DNA of 64,000 nt from Nostoc spongiaeforme FACHB-130 (GTDB lineage: Bacteria; Cyanobacteriota; Cyanobacteriia; Cyanobacteriales; Nostocaceae). Of this stretch, positions 48,901 to 57,203 are shown in pieces. The notes beneath the pieces are model-generated. The model searched no databases. It was not told the DNA's origin and was given only the letters and a program-made list of their open reading frames with translations. The stretch spans positions 1 to 64,000 of the forward strand of contig NZ_JACJTB010000015.1 of NCBI RefSeq assembly GCF_014698475.1, given 5' to 3'. Position 1 is the stretch's first letter. The number at the start of each line of letters is the position of its first letter. The position numbers and the translations under genes are program-made.

Positions 48901-50245
48901 GGTAGCGAATCCTGTGGTTTTATCTGCTAGTGTGGGTAATTCTTTTGGCAAGTTAGCTTATAACACAGATTTAGATATTCAATTAGGAAAGTTAGATATT
49001 ACGGCTAATTCCCAGTCTTATCCCAACGGATATCGGAATGGCAAAAACTCTGGTGAGTTCTTTAACCATAGTGCAGAAGTAAGTTATCGATTTAATAATA
49101 AGTTTCAGTTAGGATTTCTAGCACGTAGTCGTAAAAGCGGTACGGATACAAATGAATATATATCGCCCACTTTCTTTCTACAACCTTTTGCTCGTTTATC
49201 TTTAAGCGGTAGACCTGATATTACTGGGCAGTATTTATTCAATGCTTATTATCAAGTAAATCGTGCGGCACGACTATCTTTTAATACTTATGGAGATAGA
49301 TATGCTAGTGATTTAAGTTATAACTTTAATCGTAACTATCAAGTTTCTTTAGGTACTGATTTTGGTGGTAATTATGCTACTCGCTATACAGCGACGTTGA
49401 ACTATAGTCCTGCAAGTATTAGACAACTGAGTTGGCGAATGGGGTTGGCTTACCGTGAGGGGAATTTTGGCCCGATTGTTGGTGCTAGTATGCAAGTACT
49501 ACCGGGATTATTCGCCAGGGTTGAATATCAAGGTATTCCCTTTGCGGGGAGGAGAAATGCTTTTGGCGGATTTAATGACGATCGCCTGACAGTATCATTA
49601 GTCTCAGACTTGTCATTTGCTGGTGGTCGGGCTGTTCCTAGTAGCTTTAGTTCTCTTGGTAAAGACCGTGGTGCGATCGCGGGACGCATTGCTGTTTCAG
49701 GCGAAAATCAAGGTTATGATTTACAAGGCGCTAGTGTTAGAGTCATCAATAACCGCAACAAACCTGTGGGTGGTGCAAAAACAGACTCTAGTGGTAACTT
49801 CTTTGTTGGTGGTTTACCAGAAGGTGTTTATCGCGTCGAAGTTGACCCAGAACAATTACCTGTAGAACTCACCGTACAAAAAACCAGCCGTGTGGCTGAA
49901 GTGGGAATGGCAGGTGTAACGAATGTAGACTTTACTGCCAGATTAGAATATGGTTTAGCAGGCCGAATTACTGATGTTGCAGGTCAACCCATGTCTGATG
50001 TCCGGGTAGAACTCGTCAATCTTGATGGTACAGAAGTTCTAGCAGCGATGACTGACGAATTTGGGTTGTATCGTGTAGATGGTGTGCCTGTCGGTAAGTA
50101 TACATTGCGAATTCCACCCCAAGAAGCGATCGCCAATAGTGAGACTTTCCCCAAACGTGATGTCACTATTCACAACGAGTTCGTCTACGACCAAAATCTG
50201 CAATTACCAATTTCTACAGCCGCAAAGGAAACTAAAGAAAAGTAA
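45941..50245 (+). CDS. Usher-like outer-membrane protein with repetitive N-terminus and CnaB-like C-terminus
   Basis: 1434 residues from ATG 45941 (a TTG at 45929 adds four). Residues 1 to about 590 are Pro/Thr/Ser/Gln-rich and repetitive. About 600-705 resembles a small usher N-domain (LLLGVIINRKEVGNLDVI...LLLPLEDFAKLAGF). About 730-1240 is beta-barrel-like with many alternating strands, interrupted by a plug-type domain near 845-905 (PASFVQLRVSGVVVAQQQV...GRYEFVDVNLPVG). Two CnaB/carboxypeptidase-regulatory-like Ig modules close the protein (about 1245-1335 and 1340-1415). No N-terminal signal peptide is visible and the frame closes at a TAA (45857-45859), so the true start or an indel needs checking. 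It likely exports the upstream subunits. Confidence 0.75.
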   Translation: MIYQASPPLPPAEVTTLPAQDTPITAPDKNSANPAYKTARHTVATPLPPETTPEAEFSTNGVEEQESSAESNASEAPVQRSTKGTILSDISFTSGIPEVSETSTQELDKCTTASNSAQTASISASSAISEESPDLLTKQLVKCKPVKAPSKVTTTSETPKKPSNLVALSTEQPAQASVQQQVKAPTQIAATTPENSASTTEKPAQASVQQKVKAPTQIAATTPENSASTTEKPAQASVQQKVKAPTQVATTTPDNSASTTKKPAQASVQQKVKAPTQVATTTPDNSASTTKKPAQASVQQKVKAPTQVATTTPDNSASTTKKPAQASVQQKVKAPTQVVTTTSDNKTKPKTSVQRRRTTVPVKVTNNDSTKLKQPPQPQNTKVEVASNADAAKTPEELTGSLNKQPQQLQNTTASASATIAAKAPEDLATFVNKQRSQTITALSEVATNETDTNADNFGTFLAKQTPQSQFPDVTTTESTAATSETSINSHDLAAFLTQQPSNSSVQYKVANVPAEVPINSQTSKKSEDLSAFLTKQPAHPQVPQKTATNTTPAPSSATESTPQPNTKPAEVQPPKQGVDVSKNILNIDDNSRITFTQTASSNLENLLLGVIINRKEVGNLDVIRQGNTLLLPLEDFAKLAGFTVETKDNNTYLNTPLGTINLAESDIQNFKGVNYISDAFVREKLSTSIEFNSLDLALIIDLPWRGDGTAYTSEAVNLQPDVFAPINGFSNLRQELNIVNNAGDVNLRSSTLLGGRLAGGLWRVRVNNNFENSPDVSEYFYYKRNGGFLYQVGRQQIGINPLVNSLNLTGAQFGYTNIPTNRFNQTNNANELLPRRSRPLQTFQGVVPPASFVQLRVSGVVVAQQQVGFDGRYEFVDVNLPVGQNNQIEILVFDRNNLNVPSEIRSVRINASDLLLPAGGNVQLAGVGLTGNLVQNSLFDNNNGTDAGQFAGFYQIRQGISNNLTFEGSVQAIPDTIQSQAGLVWRVANPVVLSASVGNSFGKLAYNTDLDIQLGKLDITANSQSYPNGYRNGKNSGEFFNHSAEVSYRFNNKFQLGFLARSRKSGTDTNEYISPTFFLQPFARLSLSGRPDITGQYLFNAYYQVNRAARLSFNTYGDRYASDLSYNFNRNYQVSLGTDFGGNYATRYTATLNYSPASIRQLSWRMGLAYREGNFGPIVGASMQVLPGLFARVEYQGIPFAGRRNAFGGFNDDRLTVSLVSDLSFAGGRAVPSSFSSLGKDRGAIAGRIAVSGENQGYDLQGASVRVINNRNKPVGGAKTDSSGNFFVGGLPEGVYRVEVDPEQLPVELTVQKTSRVAEVGMAGVTNVDFTARLEYGLAGRITDVAGQPMSDVRVELVNLDGTEVLAAMTDEFGLYRVDGVPVGKYTLRIPPQEAIANSETFPKRDVTIHNEFVYDQNLQLPISTAAKETKEK
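46457..46996 (+). repeat. Tandem 90-bp repeat inside the usher-like gene
   Basis: Six units start at 46457, 46547, 46637, 46727, 46817 and 46907. Each encodes 30 residues beginning PAQASVQQ-K-VKAPTQ. Units 3, 4 and 5 are identical base for base over 90 bases. Units 1 and 2 differ from each other by one base. The last unit has diverged in its second half. Because 90 is a multiple of three, another frame also stays open across the array. Confidence 0.95.
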
Positions 50246-50302
50246 AGTTTTTTATGTTTCACTAGCAAATTAATTCAAAATCCAAAATTGTTTGATTTTT
50301 GT

Positions 50303-50420
50303 AGGACTTACGCAGTAATACGAAAACCAAAGGTTGTAGGAAAGGTGTAAGGGTGTACTTATTCAAAACTCTTTAACCCCCACACCCAGTCTCAACACAA
50401 AATCTTTGTGCGTAAGTCCT
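50303..50420 (+). repeat. MITE-like element, family M
   Basis: 118 bases from AGGACTTACGCAG to GTGCGTAAGTCCT. The terminal repeats are perfect over 11 bases and the interior is similar to the 18166 copy (GGAAAGGTGTAAGG; GTGTACTTATTCAAAAC). It lies between the usher-like gene and ppk1. Confidence 0.85.
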
Positions 50421-50519
50421 GTTTTGTAAAAAAGCAACTTCTCGGCAATTACAAATTTCCACTAATATGTTTATTGTTCTTCAGCCTTGTGGGCTACTTC
50501 TGGCTACCCGCAGATCGTC

Positions 50520-52727
50520 ATGCCGAAATCTAAAAAGATTGCCAATCCCATCAATCTCAATGATCCACAATACTATATCAACCGAGAGTTAAGCTGGCTG
50601 GAATTTAATAACAGAGTATTGCATGAAGCCTTTGACTCACGCACACCACTTTTAGAAAGACTGAAGTTTTTAGCCATCTTCAGTTCCAATTTAGATGAAT
50701 TCTTTATGGTGCGGATTGCCGCTTTAAAGCAACAAGTGGAAGCAAAGGTAACTCAGTTAACACCCGATGGCCGTACCCCGCAACAACAGTTAGATGATAT
50801 TCGGCTGCATCTTAGCCCGCAAGTAGTTAAACAGCATCAGCATTTTGAAGAAGTTTTGCGTCCGCTACTAGCCGAGCAAGGTATTCACATTCTGGACTAC
50901 ATTAATTTAAACCAAAAACAACGGACTTATTTAGATAATTATTTTGAAGAACAAATCTTTCCCGTTTTGACTCCTTTGGCCGTTGACCCTAGCCATCCTT
51001 TCCCCTACATTTCCAATCTCAGTTTAAATTTGGCAGTGGTGGTCAAAAACCCAGATACCGAAGAAGAATTTTTCGCTAGAGTCAAAGTCCCAAGTGTGTT
51101 ACCCAGATTTTTGCCTTTACCGCCAGAGTTGGGTATTCAAGAAAATGGCCATACAGCCAACTGGACGGGTGTACCTTTAGAACAAGCGATCGCCCATAAC
51201 TTACATACTCTATTTCCAGGGATGAATATCCAGGAATATCACCCCTTCCGCATTACCCGTGATGCTGACTTAACCCTGGAAGAAGATGAAGCCGATGATT
51301 TGTTGTTAGCCATTGAACAAGAACTACGCAAACGTCGCATCGGTGGTAGTCCCGTCAGAATCGAAATTCAATCCCAAACTCCCGAACCAATCCGTATAAG
51401 GTTATTACAAGATTTAGATTTAATCGACAGCGATGTTTATGAGGTAGATGGTTTATTGGGTCTGCGAGATTTGATGTATTTTATGGCTTTGCCCTTGCCA
51501 GAACTGAAAGATTCTCCACGTCAATCTGTTGTTCCTTCCCGTCTACAACGGTTGCGCGAACCGAACATAGCCGAAGATGTCTTGGAAATGGAGGAAGGCA
51601 AAGATTTTTTTTCTGTGATTAGAGAAAAGGATTTATTCGTCCACCATCCTTATCAGTCTTTTTCGGCAACAGTGGTGCGGTTTATCACCCATGCAGCCCA
51701 TGATCCGAATGTACTAGCCATAAAAATGACTCTTTACCGGACTTCCGGTGATTCGCCAATCGTTAATGCTTTAATTGCGGCGGCTGAAAATGGCAAGCAA
51801 GTATCCGTCTTAGTAGAATTAAAAGCCCGATTTGATGAGGAAAATAATATTTACTGGGCAAGGCGTTTAGAACGGGTGGGAGTACACGTTGTCTATGGGT
51901 TAGTTGGCTTAAAAACCCATTGCAAAACCGTTATGGTAGTGCGGCGCGAAAAAGACAGAATGCGTCGTTATGTACATATCGGCACAGGAAATTATAACCC
52001 TAAAACTGCAAGACTATATACCGATTTAGGATTGTTTAGTTGTCGTGAAGAATTAGGCGCTGATATTACAGATTTGTTTAATTTTTTAACTGGCTATTCC
52101 CGGCAAAAATCCTATCGAGAATTGTTAGTTGCGCCTGTGAATATGCGCGATCGCTTTTTGTCTTTAATTCAGCGCGAAATCGAAAATGTCAAAAATGGTT
52201 TTTCTGGGCGCATTGTTGCCAAAATGAACTCCCTTGTTGACCCACAAATCATCGCTACTTTATACGAAGCTTCCCATGCTGGTGTGCAAATTGATTTGAT
52301 TATTAGGGGCATTTGTTGTTTACGTCCAGGAATCAAGGACATTAGTGAAAACATTCGGATAATCAGCATTATCGGTCGCTTTTTAGAACACTCCCGCATC
52401 TATTATTTCTATAACAATGGCCAAGAAGAAATCTATATTGGTAGTGCGGACTGGATGCGTCGCAACCTAGATCGGCGAGTAGAAGTGATTACACCAATCA
52501 AAGATCAAGATATTGCCAAAGATTTGCAAGAAATCTTAGGAATTATGCTGGCAGATAATCGCCAAGCTTGGGAATTACAAGCTGATGGTACTTATATTCA
52601 ACGCCGTCCTGGTGATGATTGCCCAGAAGCTAATTCACAAATAACTCTGATGAATATGGCACTCCGTTCTACAGGCGTAACTCCAAATTTGCTAGATGCT
52701 CAGAAGAGTCTTTCTTACACTGAATAA
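50520..52727 (+). CDS. ppk1: Polyphosphate kinase 1
   Basis: 735 residues from ATG 50520 (MPKSKK); the frame is open to 50487. PPK1 reversibly makes polyphosphate from ATP. The N-terminal domain opens with YINRELSWLEFNNRVL. The catalytic PLD-like domains contain MTLYRTSGDSPIVNAL, VELKARFDEENNI, the autophosphorylated His in LKTHCKTVMVVRRE, and RYVHIGTGNYNPKTARLYTDLG. The C-terminal HKD-like part has IYIGSADWMRRNLDRRVE. Full length, and it stands alone. Confidence 0.97.
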   Translation: MPKSKKIANPINLNDPQYYINRELSWLEFNNRVLHEAFDSRTPLLERLKFLAIFSSNLDEFFMVRIAALKQQVEAKVTQLTPDGRTPQQQLDDIRLHLSPQVVKQHQHFEEVLRPLLAEQGIHILDYINLNQKQRTYLDNYFEEQIFPVLTPLAVDPSHPFPYISNLSLNLAVVVKNPDTEEEFFARVKVPSVLPRFLPLPPELGIQENGHTANWTGVPLEQAIAHNLHTLFPGMNIQEYHPFRITRDADLTLEEDEADDLLLAIEQELRKRRIGGSPVRIEIQSQTPEPIRIRLLQDLDLIDSDVYEVDGLLGLRDLMYFMALPLPELKDSPRQSVVPSRLQRLREPNIAEDVLEMEEGKDFFSVIREKDLFVHHPYQSFSATVVRFITHAAHDPNVLAIKMTLYRTSGDSPIVNALIAAAENGKQVSVLVELKARFDEENNIYWARRLERVGVHVVYGLVGLKTHCKTVMVVRREKDRMRRYVHIGTGNYNPKTARLYTDLGLFSCREELGADITDLFNFLTGYSRQKSYRELLVAPVNMRDRFLSLIQREIENVKNGFSGRIVAKMNSLVDPQIIATLYEASHAGVQIDLIIRGICCLRPGIKDISENIRIISIIGRFLEHSRIYYFYNNGQEEIYIGSADWMRRNLDRRVEVITPIKDQDIAKDLQEILGIMLADNRQAWELQADGTYIQRRPGDDCPEANSQITLMNMALRSTGVTPNLLDAQKSLSYTE

Positions 52728-52775
52728 CTAGTAAAAATTTGATTTTTTTAGCAAACTTTAATTTTTCTGTATTTT

Positions 52776-52823
52776 CTCTATCTTATGGTTGATAAAACAG
52801 GAGTTATCAACCATAAGATAGAG
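52776..52823. repeat. Perfect 20-bp-arm hairpin after ppk1
   Basis: CTCTATCTTATGGTTGATAA and its exact complement are separated by eight bases. There is no downstream T run on the plus strand, but the stem is strong enough to stabilise or end the ppk1 transcript. It lies about 60 bases upstream of the response-regulator start. Confidence 0.85.
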
Positions 52824-52884
52824 TAATTATCAGGACTCGCTCTCATAAACTATAAACATTGTTGTCACTAGTTTTTTACCTTGA

Positions 52885-53301
52885 ATGTTAATGCTCTCCT
52901 GTGAGTCTTCTGTGTTACGTGTTCTCGTGGTTGATGACCATGAATTAACTCGTTTAACCCTACAATTGGCTTTTTCTTGTCAAGAGAATATTCAAGTTGT
53001 TGGGTTAGCGAGTAACGGTCAAGAAGCGATCGAAATGGTAAAATGCTGCCGTCCTGATGTGATTGTTTTAGATTTACAAATGCCCATCATGGACGGGTGG
53101 AGTGCTTCGAGTCAAATTAAAGCCATTTCTCCCCAGACTCAAATACTTGCTTACTCTTCAGTAGAAGAGGCTAAATCTCCTCGTGCCACAGGAATGGCTA
53201 ATTTCGATGATTTTTGTAAAAAAGATGTCTCAACCTCTGAACTCATCGCTTTAGTCAGACAATTAGGCAAACGTAGAGGCGACAGTGAAATTATGCGATA
53301 A
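52885..53301 (+). CDS. Single-domain response regulator
   Basis: A 138-residue CheY-like receiver. The acidic pair is Asp17-Asp18, the phosphoacceptor Asp63 lies in VLDLQMP, the hydroxyl residue is Ser91 or Ser92 in ILAYSS, and Lys113 in FCKKDVS is the conserved Lys. There is no output domain, so it acts by protein contact or phosphotransfer. The N-terminal MLMLSCESS is probably disordered. No kinase is adjacent; the nearest is the orphan at 41666. A terminator follows at 53374. Confidence 0.93.
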   Translation: MLMLSCESSVLRVLVVDDHELTRLTLQLAFSCQENIQVVGLASNGQEAIEMVKCCRPDVIVLDLQMPIMDGWSASSQIKAISPQTQILAYSSVEEAKSPRATGMANFDDFCKKDVSTSELIALVRQLGKRRGDSEIMR

Positions 53302-53373
53302 ATTGGCGCAAATGCTATGTTGACTTAGGCTTGGCTCATTGGTGGAGAGCTAGTAATGTTTTGTTATTGAGAA

Positions 53374-53419
53374 GCGTCGGCATCAACCTGATCCTCATCA
53401 GAGATACCGACGCAATTTT
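53374..53419 (+). terminator. Terminator after response regulator
   Basis: GCGTCGG...CCGACGC stem (53374-53380 with 53407-53413) enclosing an inner CTGATcctcATCAG stem, followed by AATTTTT. Intrinsic terminator about 70 bases after the stop codon. Confidence 0.8.
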
Positions 53420-53428
53420 TAGTACAAA

Positions 53429-53611
53429 TTAATTATTTCCCGTTTCTGGGATAGTACGTTTATATTCATCAAGTAAATCATCTAGTTCTTCTAAAGCTTG
53501 ATTGACATCAATTCTCAAAGTTCCTAAATTTGGCTGTTCTAAAAGACTCAAAAGGTAGTCGCGTTTGCTTTGAACTGCTGCAACTCGTTCTTTTATAGTT
53601 TGTAAATCCAT
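53429..53611 (-). CDS. Small conserved coiled-coil protein
   Basis: A 60-residue acidic protein with a heptad-like pattern: MDLQTIKERVAAVQSKRDYL, then LRIDVNQALEELDDLLDEYKRT. No domain name is known to me. ATG start, cytoplasmic. Its size and composition look like conserved small cyanobacterial proteins. It converges with the response-regulator gene across a terminator. Confidence 0.6.
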   Translation of the reverse strand: MDLQTIKERVAAVQSKRDYLLSLLEQPNLGTLRIDVNQALEELDDLLDEYKRTIPETGNN

Positions 53612-53768
53612 TGTTTATCTGCCTTTGATTAACTACAGTCCAGTTTAAAGTTAACGCAAAATCAGGCAAAGCTTGAACAACTGGATGAAAGTTATGCGGC
53701 TGTCATCATCTGTGACACATAGCCGATGATAATAAAACTAATGTCTTAATAAATATTATCTTCTGCTC

Positions 53769-54314
53769 ATGTTACGCCAAATCTCTTTGGGAACTCTAGG
53801 TTTAACAGTTGGTAGCATATTAACCCTTGTTGGCTTCATTGCCTATGCTGCGAATAATGCCACACTCAATCTTGTCGGGTTTTTTTATGGTTTTCCCTTG
53901 TTATTGGGGGGACTAGCACTCAAAGCCAATGAACTTAAACCAATACCCTTCAGCCAAGTCACAGCACCATCAGTATTATCTCTGCGTGAGCAGCAAGCAA
54001 CTGTCACGCAAAATAAAATCCGCAAAGACATCACTCGGTATTGCTATGGTCAAGATGCTCACTTGGATGCAGCACTTTCTTACTTAGGTCTCAGCCCCAC
54101 CGACGAAGAAAGACCAACTGTTACAGGGTTAAGGGAAGAGGAAACTAATGGTGCTTACACCTTAATTTTAGAATTTGATTCTCCTGATATACCTCTTCAT
54201 ATTTGGCAACAAAAACAAGAAAAAATGACCAGTTACTTTGGCCCTGGAGTAGAGATCAAAATCACCCAGCCCGATGCAGATCAAATTGAGTTAGCGTTGG
54301 TTACTAGTCAATAG
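53769..54314 (+). CDS. DUF2854 membrane protein
   Basis: 181 residues. Two hydrophobic segments at about 9-31 and 37-52 (SILTLVGFIAYAANNATLNLVGFFYGFPLLLGGLALK) are followed by a soluble domain with TRYCYGQDAHLDAALSYLGLSP. This layout matches DUF2854, conserved in cyanobacteria and plant chloroplasts; function is unknown. It precedes a convergent CRR7-like gene, another protein shared with plants. Confidence 0.8.
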   Translation: MLRQISLGTLGLTVGSILTLVGFIAYAANNATLNLVGFFYGFPLLLGGLALKANELKPIPFSQVTAPSVLSLREQQATVTQNKIRKDITRYCYGQDAHLDAALSYLGLSPTDEERPTVTGLREEETNGAYTLILEFDSPDIPLHIWQQKQEKMTSYFGPGVEIKITQPDADQIELALVTSQ

Positions 54315-54395
54315 TCAATGGTCAATGGTCAATAGCAATAAATATTAATTATTAGCTATTGACTGTGCGATCGCCTAATAACGATTGACCGACAA

Positions 54396-54656
54396 TCACT
54401 TTTCTAACCGAACTGCATACCACTGTAAATATTGACCTGCGCCAACATCCAACTCACAACTAGTATCGATGAGATATTGGACTCTAGCTTCTAAAGATTC
54501 AATATTTTGTAAATCTGGTGGTAAATCTTGAGAATTGATTGTTTGTAAAACTGTTTTTAGCTTTTCAAATAACTCTGATGCTGTGAGAAATTGTTCTGGT
54601 TGGTTGGTTTCTAAGACCACAAAGTTATCTTGTTGATACATTAAAGAGTCTGGCAT
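54396..54656 (-). CDS. CRR7-like protein (NDH-1 assembly factor family)
   Basis: 86 residues. The segments NFVVLETNQPEQFLTASELFEKLK and CELDVGAGQYLQWYAVRLEK correspond to the conserved core and C-terminal (E)QWYxVRLE of CHLORORESPIRATORY REDUCTION 7. In plants CRR7 is a stromal factor needed for chloroplast NDH complex accumulation; the cyanobacterial role is inferred. Soluble, with no signal peptide, and ATG start. It converges on DUF2854. Confidence 0.75.
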   Translation of the reverse strand: MPDSLMYQQDNFVVLETNQPEQFLTASELFEKLKTVLQTINSQDLPPDLQNIESLEARVQYLIDTSCELDVGAGQYLQWYAVRLEK

Positions 54657-55579
54657 AGCTGTAATTGAGTTAATTTAAATTTATTTTTATTAAAAATTTT
54701 AGCTGTAACAATATTATTTAAACAATTTTTCTGTAAATGTGTCTTAACACATTCTAGTAGATAAATAAAGATTATTTAAAAGTTTATCTATGATTTTGTG
54801 CTATCCACGAACTATTCAGGTTGAAATCAGGAATTTTACTTAACTCGAAAGTAAATTAAACTTTAAAAAATAAAATTTTTATATAGCTTGATATTAACAC
54901 TGTTTAATCTAGGTAATTATCCATCCATTGAAATGGGTGAGATTGCATTACAAGTAGGAACCAAGGACATTCCAGCGTTTTTCAGATTTAGTTTAGCTGT
55001 TTTCTCGGCCATACTTGTCATGGCTGAGAATCTGCTTAGTATATGTCCAAAGTCACTTGAGAGTTTAATCAGCATAGTGTAGATTTGAAGTTTTGCTCAA
55101 AATAGTAATTACACTTTAGGACTAGGGAAATATAAAAATAAGCCTTCTTTGCAAAGCTAGAGCAACCCAAGTAAAAATTGCTTTTCCCTTGTCAGTAAAT
55201 TGTCTATGAAACCAATTTATCTAAATTTTTCTTTACTAAAGCTGATTAAATATTCTCTTTTCCTAAAAAAATTGATTGTGCAGTCGGACAGGTTGGGTAG
55301 AAAATTTCTAGCCATGATGGAACGGTTGTGCGATCGCACCCTCCATTATCAGTCATTAATGCTAACAAGCACTCACTCCAATAGGAAATTCAAACCTCCT
55401 GCACAATATAGACCATTACAGTACTGCCAAGTTTTACTGTGGTCATGAAATTTCAGCCAGATGTCTTCCAGTAAGATTTACTGTCACAAAATCTTACTCA
55501 ATGGCTATTTTTTTGTGTTATGCAGGTTTTCTCCAGCTTACCCTTCGTCGATACTTTCATTTTCTGTGGAACGCAATTC
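54657..55579. other. Long AT-rich region before GGDEF gene
   Basis: 923 bases with no convincing gene. Two short plus-strand frames (54888-55082 and 55200-55448) have unremarkable composition and no family resemblance. A hairpin TTCTCGGCCAT / ATGGCTGAGAA (11-base arms, one G-T pair) lies at 55002-55030. A small RNA or leader is possible but unsupported. Confidence 0.5.
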
Positions 55580-56602
55580 ATGTCAGGCTTAAGCCCATTT
55601 TCTCTACCTAAACAACCTCCAGTAATTCTGGTGGCTGATGATGACAAGACCATCCGCTTGCTGTTGCGTGAAGCTATGGAACAAGAAGGCTATCGAGTTG
55701 TTGAGGTTGCAGATGGCAAGCAGTGTTTAGATGCCTATGAAACTGTCAAACCCGACATAGTATTGCTAGATGCAATCATGCCCGTCATGGATGGCTTTAC
55801 TTGTTGTAAACACCTGCTCCAAATTGCCAGAAATAACCTTATGTCAGCATTGGCAAATTTTGATACTGACTCTGCTACAGGCAATACTGTGATCTCCAAA
55901 TTATGGGAACGCACACCCATATTAATGATTACTAGTTTAAATGATTCCGAATCCGTAGACCGCGCCTTTGAAGCAGGAGCCTCTGATTATGTTACCAAGC
56001 CAATTCATTGGGCAGTTTTACGTCAACGTTTACGTCGTCTACTACAACAAGCGCAAGTATATAAACAATTAGAAGCAGCCAACCTAGCTTTACAACAACT
56101 CGCTAATGTTGATGGCTTAACTGGCTTGGCTAATCGCCGTCGCTTTGATGAATACCTGAATACCCAATGGATAAATTTGGCACAGGAAGAATCTCCTCTG
56201 TCATTAATTTTATGTGATATCGATTATTTCAAATTTTATAACGATCAATATGGTCATCCAGCCGGAGATGTTTGTTTGCAGAGGGTGGGTGCTGTTTTGA
56301 GCAAAAATGCACAAAAACATCACGATTTAGTAGCTCGTTATGGTGGCGAAGAATTTGCTGTAGTTATGCCAAATACTCATGCTGCTGGTGCATTTCATGT
56401 AGCCACAGCAATGCAGAATGGTGTTAACAACTTACAAATTGTTCACGATGCGTCTGCGGTAAATGAGTATGTCACTCTGAGTATCGGTGTGGCTACCCTA
56501 ATTCCTACATGGGAATCTTCACCTTCTGATTTGATTGTGGCCGCAGATAAAGCACTTTATACCGCTAAGGCTGAAGGGCGTAATCGAATTATTCTAAGAT
56601 AA
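55580..56602 (+). CDS. Response regulator with GGDEF domain (diguanylate cyclase)
   Basis: 340 residues from ATG 55580. The receiver has Asp20-Asp22 acidic residues (ADDDK), phosphoacceptor Asp64 in VLLDAIMPVMDG, Thr118 and Lys140. It contains an extra loop of roughly 25 residues (about 84-110) before the fourth strand. A short helical linker leads to a GGDEF domain with an intact GGEEF active site (255-259), so it should make cyclic di-GMP. The inhibitory RxxD site reads KHHD (246-249), with Lys for Arg. No kinase is adjacent. Confidence 0.93.
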   Translation: MSGLSPFSLPKQPPVILVADDDKTIRLLLREAMEQEGYRVVEVADGKQCLDAYETVKPDIVLLDAIMPVMDGFTCCKHLLQIARNNLMSALANFDTDSATGNTVISKLWERTPILMITSLNDSESVDRAFEAGASDYVTKPIHWAVLRQRLRRLLQQAQVYKQLEAANLALQQLANVDGLTGLANRRRFDEYLNTQWINLAQEESPLSLILCDIDYFKFYNDQYGHPAGDVCLQRVGAVLSKNAQKHHDLVARYGGEEFAVVMPNTHAAGAFHVATAMQNGVNNLQIVHDASAVNEYVTLSIGVATLIPTWESSPSDLIVAADKALYTAKAEGRNRIILR

Positions 56603-56648
56603 AGCAGAGGACAGGTAAGAGGTGACAGGCGGCAGAATTAAAAGTTGT

Positions 56649-56678
56649 TGTAGAGACGTTGTATAAAACGTCTCTACA
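56649..56678. repeat. Palindrome TGTAGAGACGTT...AACGTCTCTACA
   Basis: 12-base arms around a short loop. A second member is at 62233-62260 and a half copy near 19730. Dispersed repeat family of cyanobacterial intergenic DNA. Confidence 0.75.
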
Positions 56679-56752
56679 GAATTTAGAAAGTGCAGCTTCT
56701 CATAGAATTGGTATAACTGCTTTGGCTATGGGTAGAAAAATAATGAATAAAA

Positions 56753-56783
56753 ATACAAAAAAAGAAGCCTATTTAGGCTTCTT
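56753..56783 (-). terminator. Terminator of the rplJ-rplL transcript
   Basis: On the minus strand, AGAAGCCT-AAAT-AGGCTTCT followed by seven T, about 30 bases after the rplL stop codon. Confidence 0.9.
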
Positions 56784-56810
56784 AATTAAAAACAAATATT
56801 GAAACTAAAA

Positions 56811-57203
56811 CTATTTAACGGTAACTTTACCGCCAGCTTCTTCAATCCGTTTCTTAGCATCTTCAGCAGCTTCTTTAGCGATCGCTTCTTTGATTGGCTT
56901 AGGAGCAGCTTCTACCAAGTCTTTAGCTTCTTTCAAGCCTAGACCAGTCAATTCCCGGACAATCTTCAGTACGGCAATCTTCTTATCAGCAGGAACAGAT
57001 TCCAGAATTACGTCAAACTCGGTTTTTTCTTCTACTGGTTCAGCAGCAGCAGCAGCACCAGGAGCAGCCATCATCATCATGCCACCAGCAGGTGCAGCAG
57101 CACTTACGCCAAAAGCTTCTTCGATTTGCTTAACTAATTCAGCAGCTTCTAGCAAGGTCAAGGATTTCAACTGTTCTAAAATGTTATCGGTTGTAGCAGA
57201 CAT
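56811..57203 (-). CDS. rplL: 50S ribosomal protein L7/L12
   Basis: 130 residues. The N-terminal dimerisation domain ([23 protein letters not shown]), the flexible Ala/Gly/Met-rich hinge, and the C-terminal factor-binding domain ([43 protein letters not shown]) are all present. It forms the stalk that recruits translation factors. It follows rplJ and ends at a terminator. Confidence 0.98.
   Translation of the reverse strand: MSATTDNILEQLKSLTLLEAAELVKQIEEAFGVSAAAPAGGMMMMAAPGAAAAAEPVEEKTEFDVILESVPADKKIAVLKIVRELTGLGLKEAKDLVEAAPKPIKEAIAKEAAEDAKKRIEEAGGKVTVK

Noticed and set aside
54888-55448. Two short plus-strand frames in the 54.7-55.6 kb gap
   Set aside because: No ribosome-binding site of note, no family resemblance, AT-rich composition as in the surrounding non-coding DNA.
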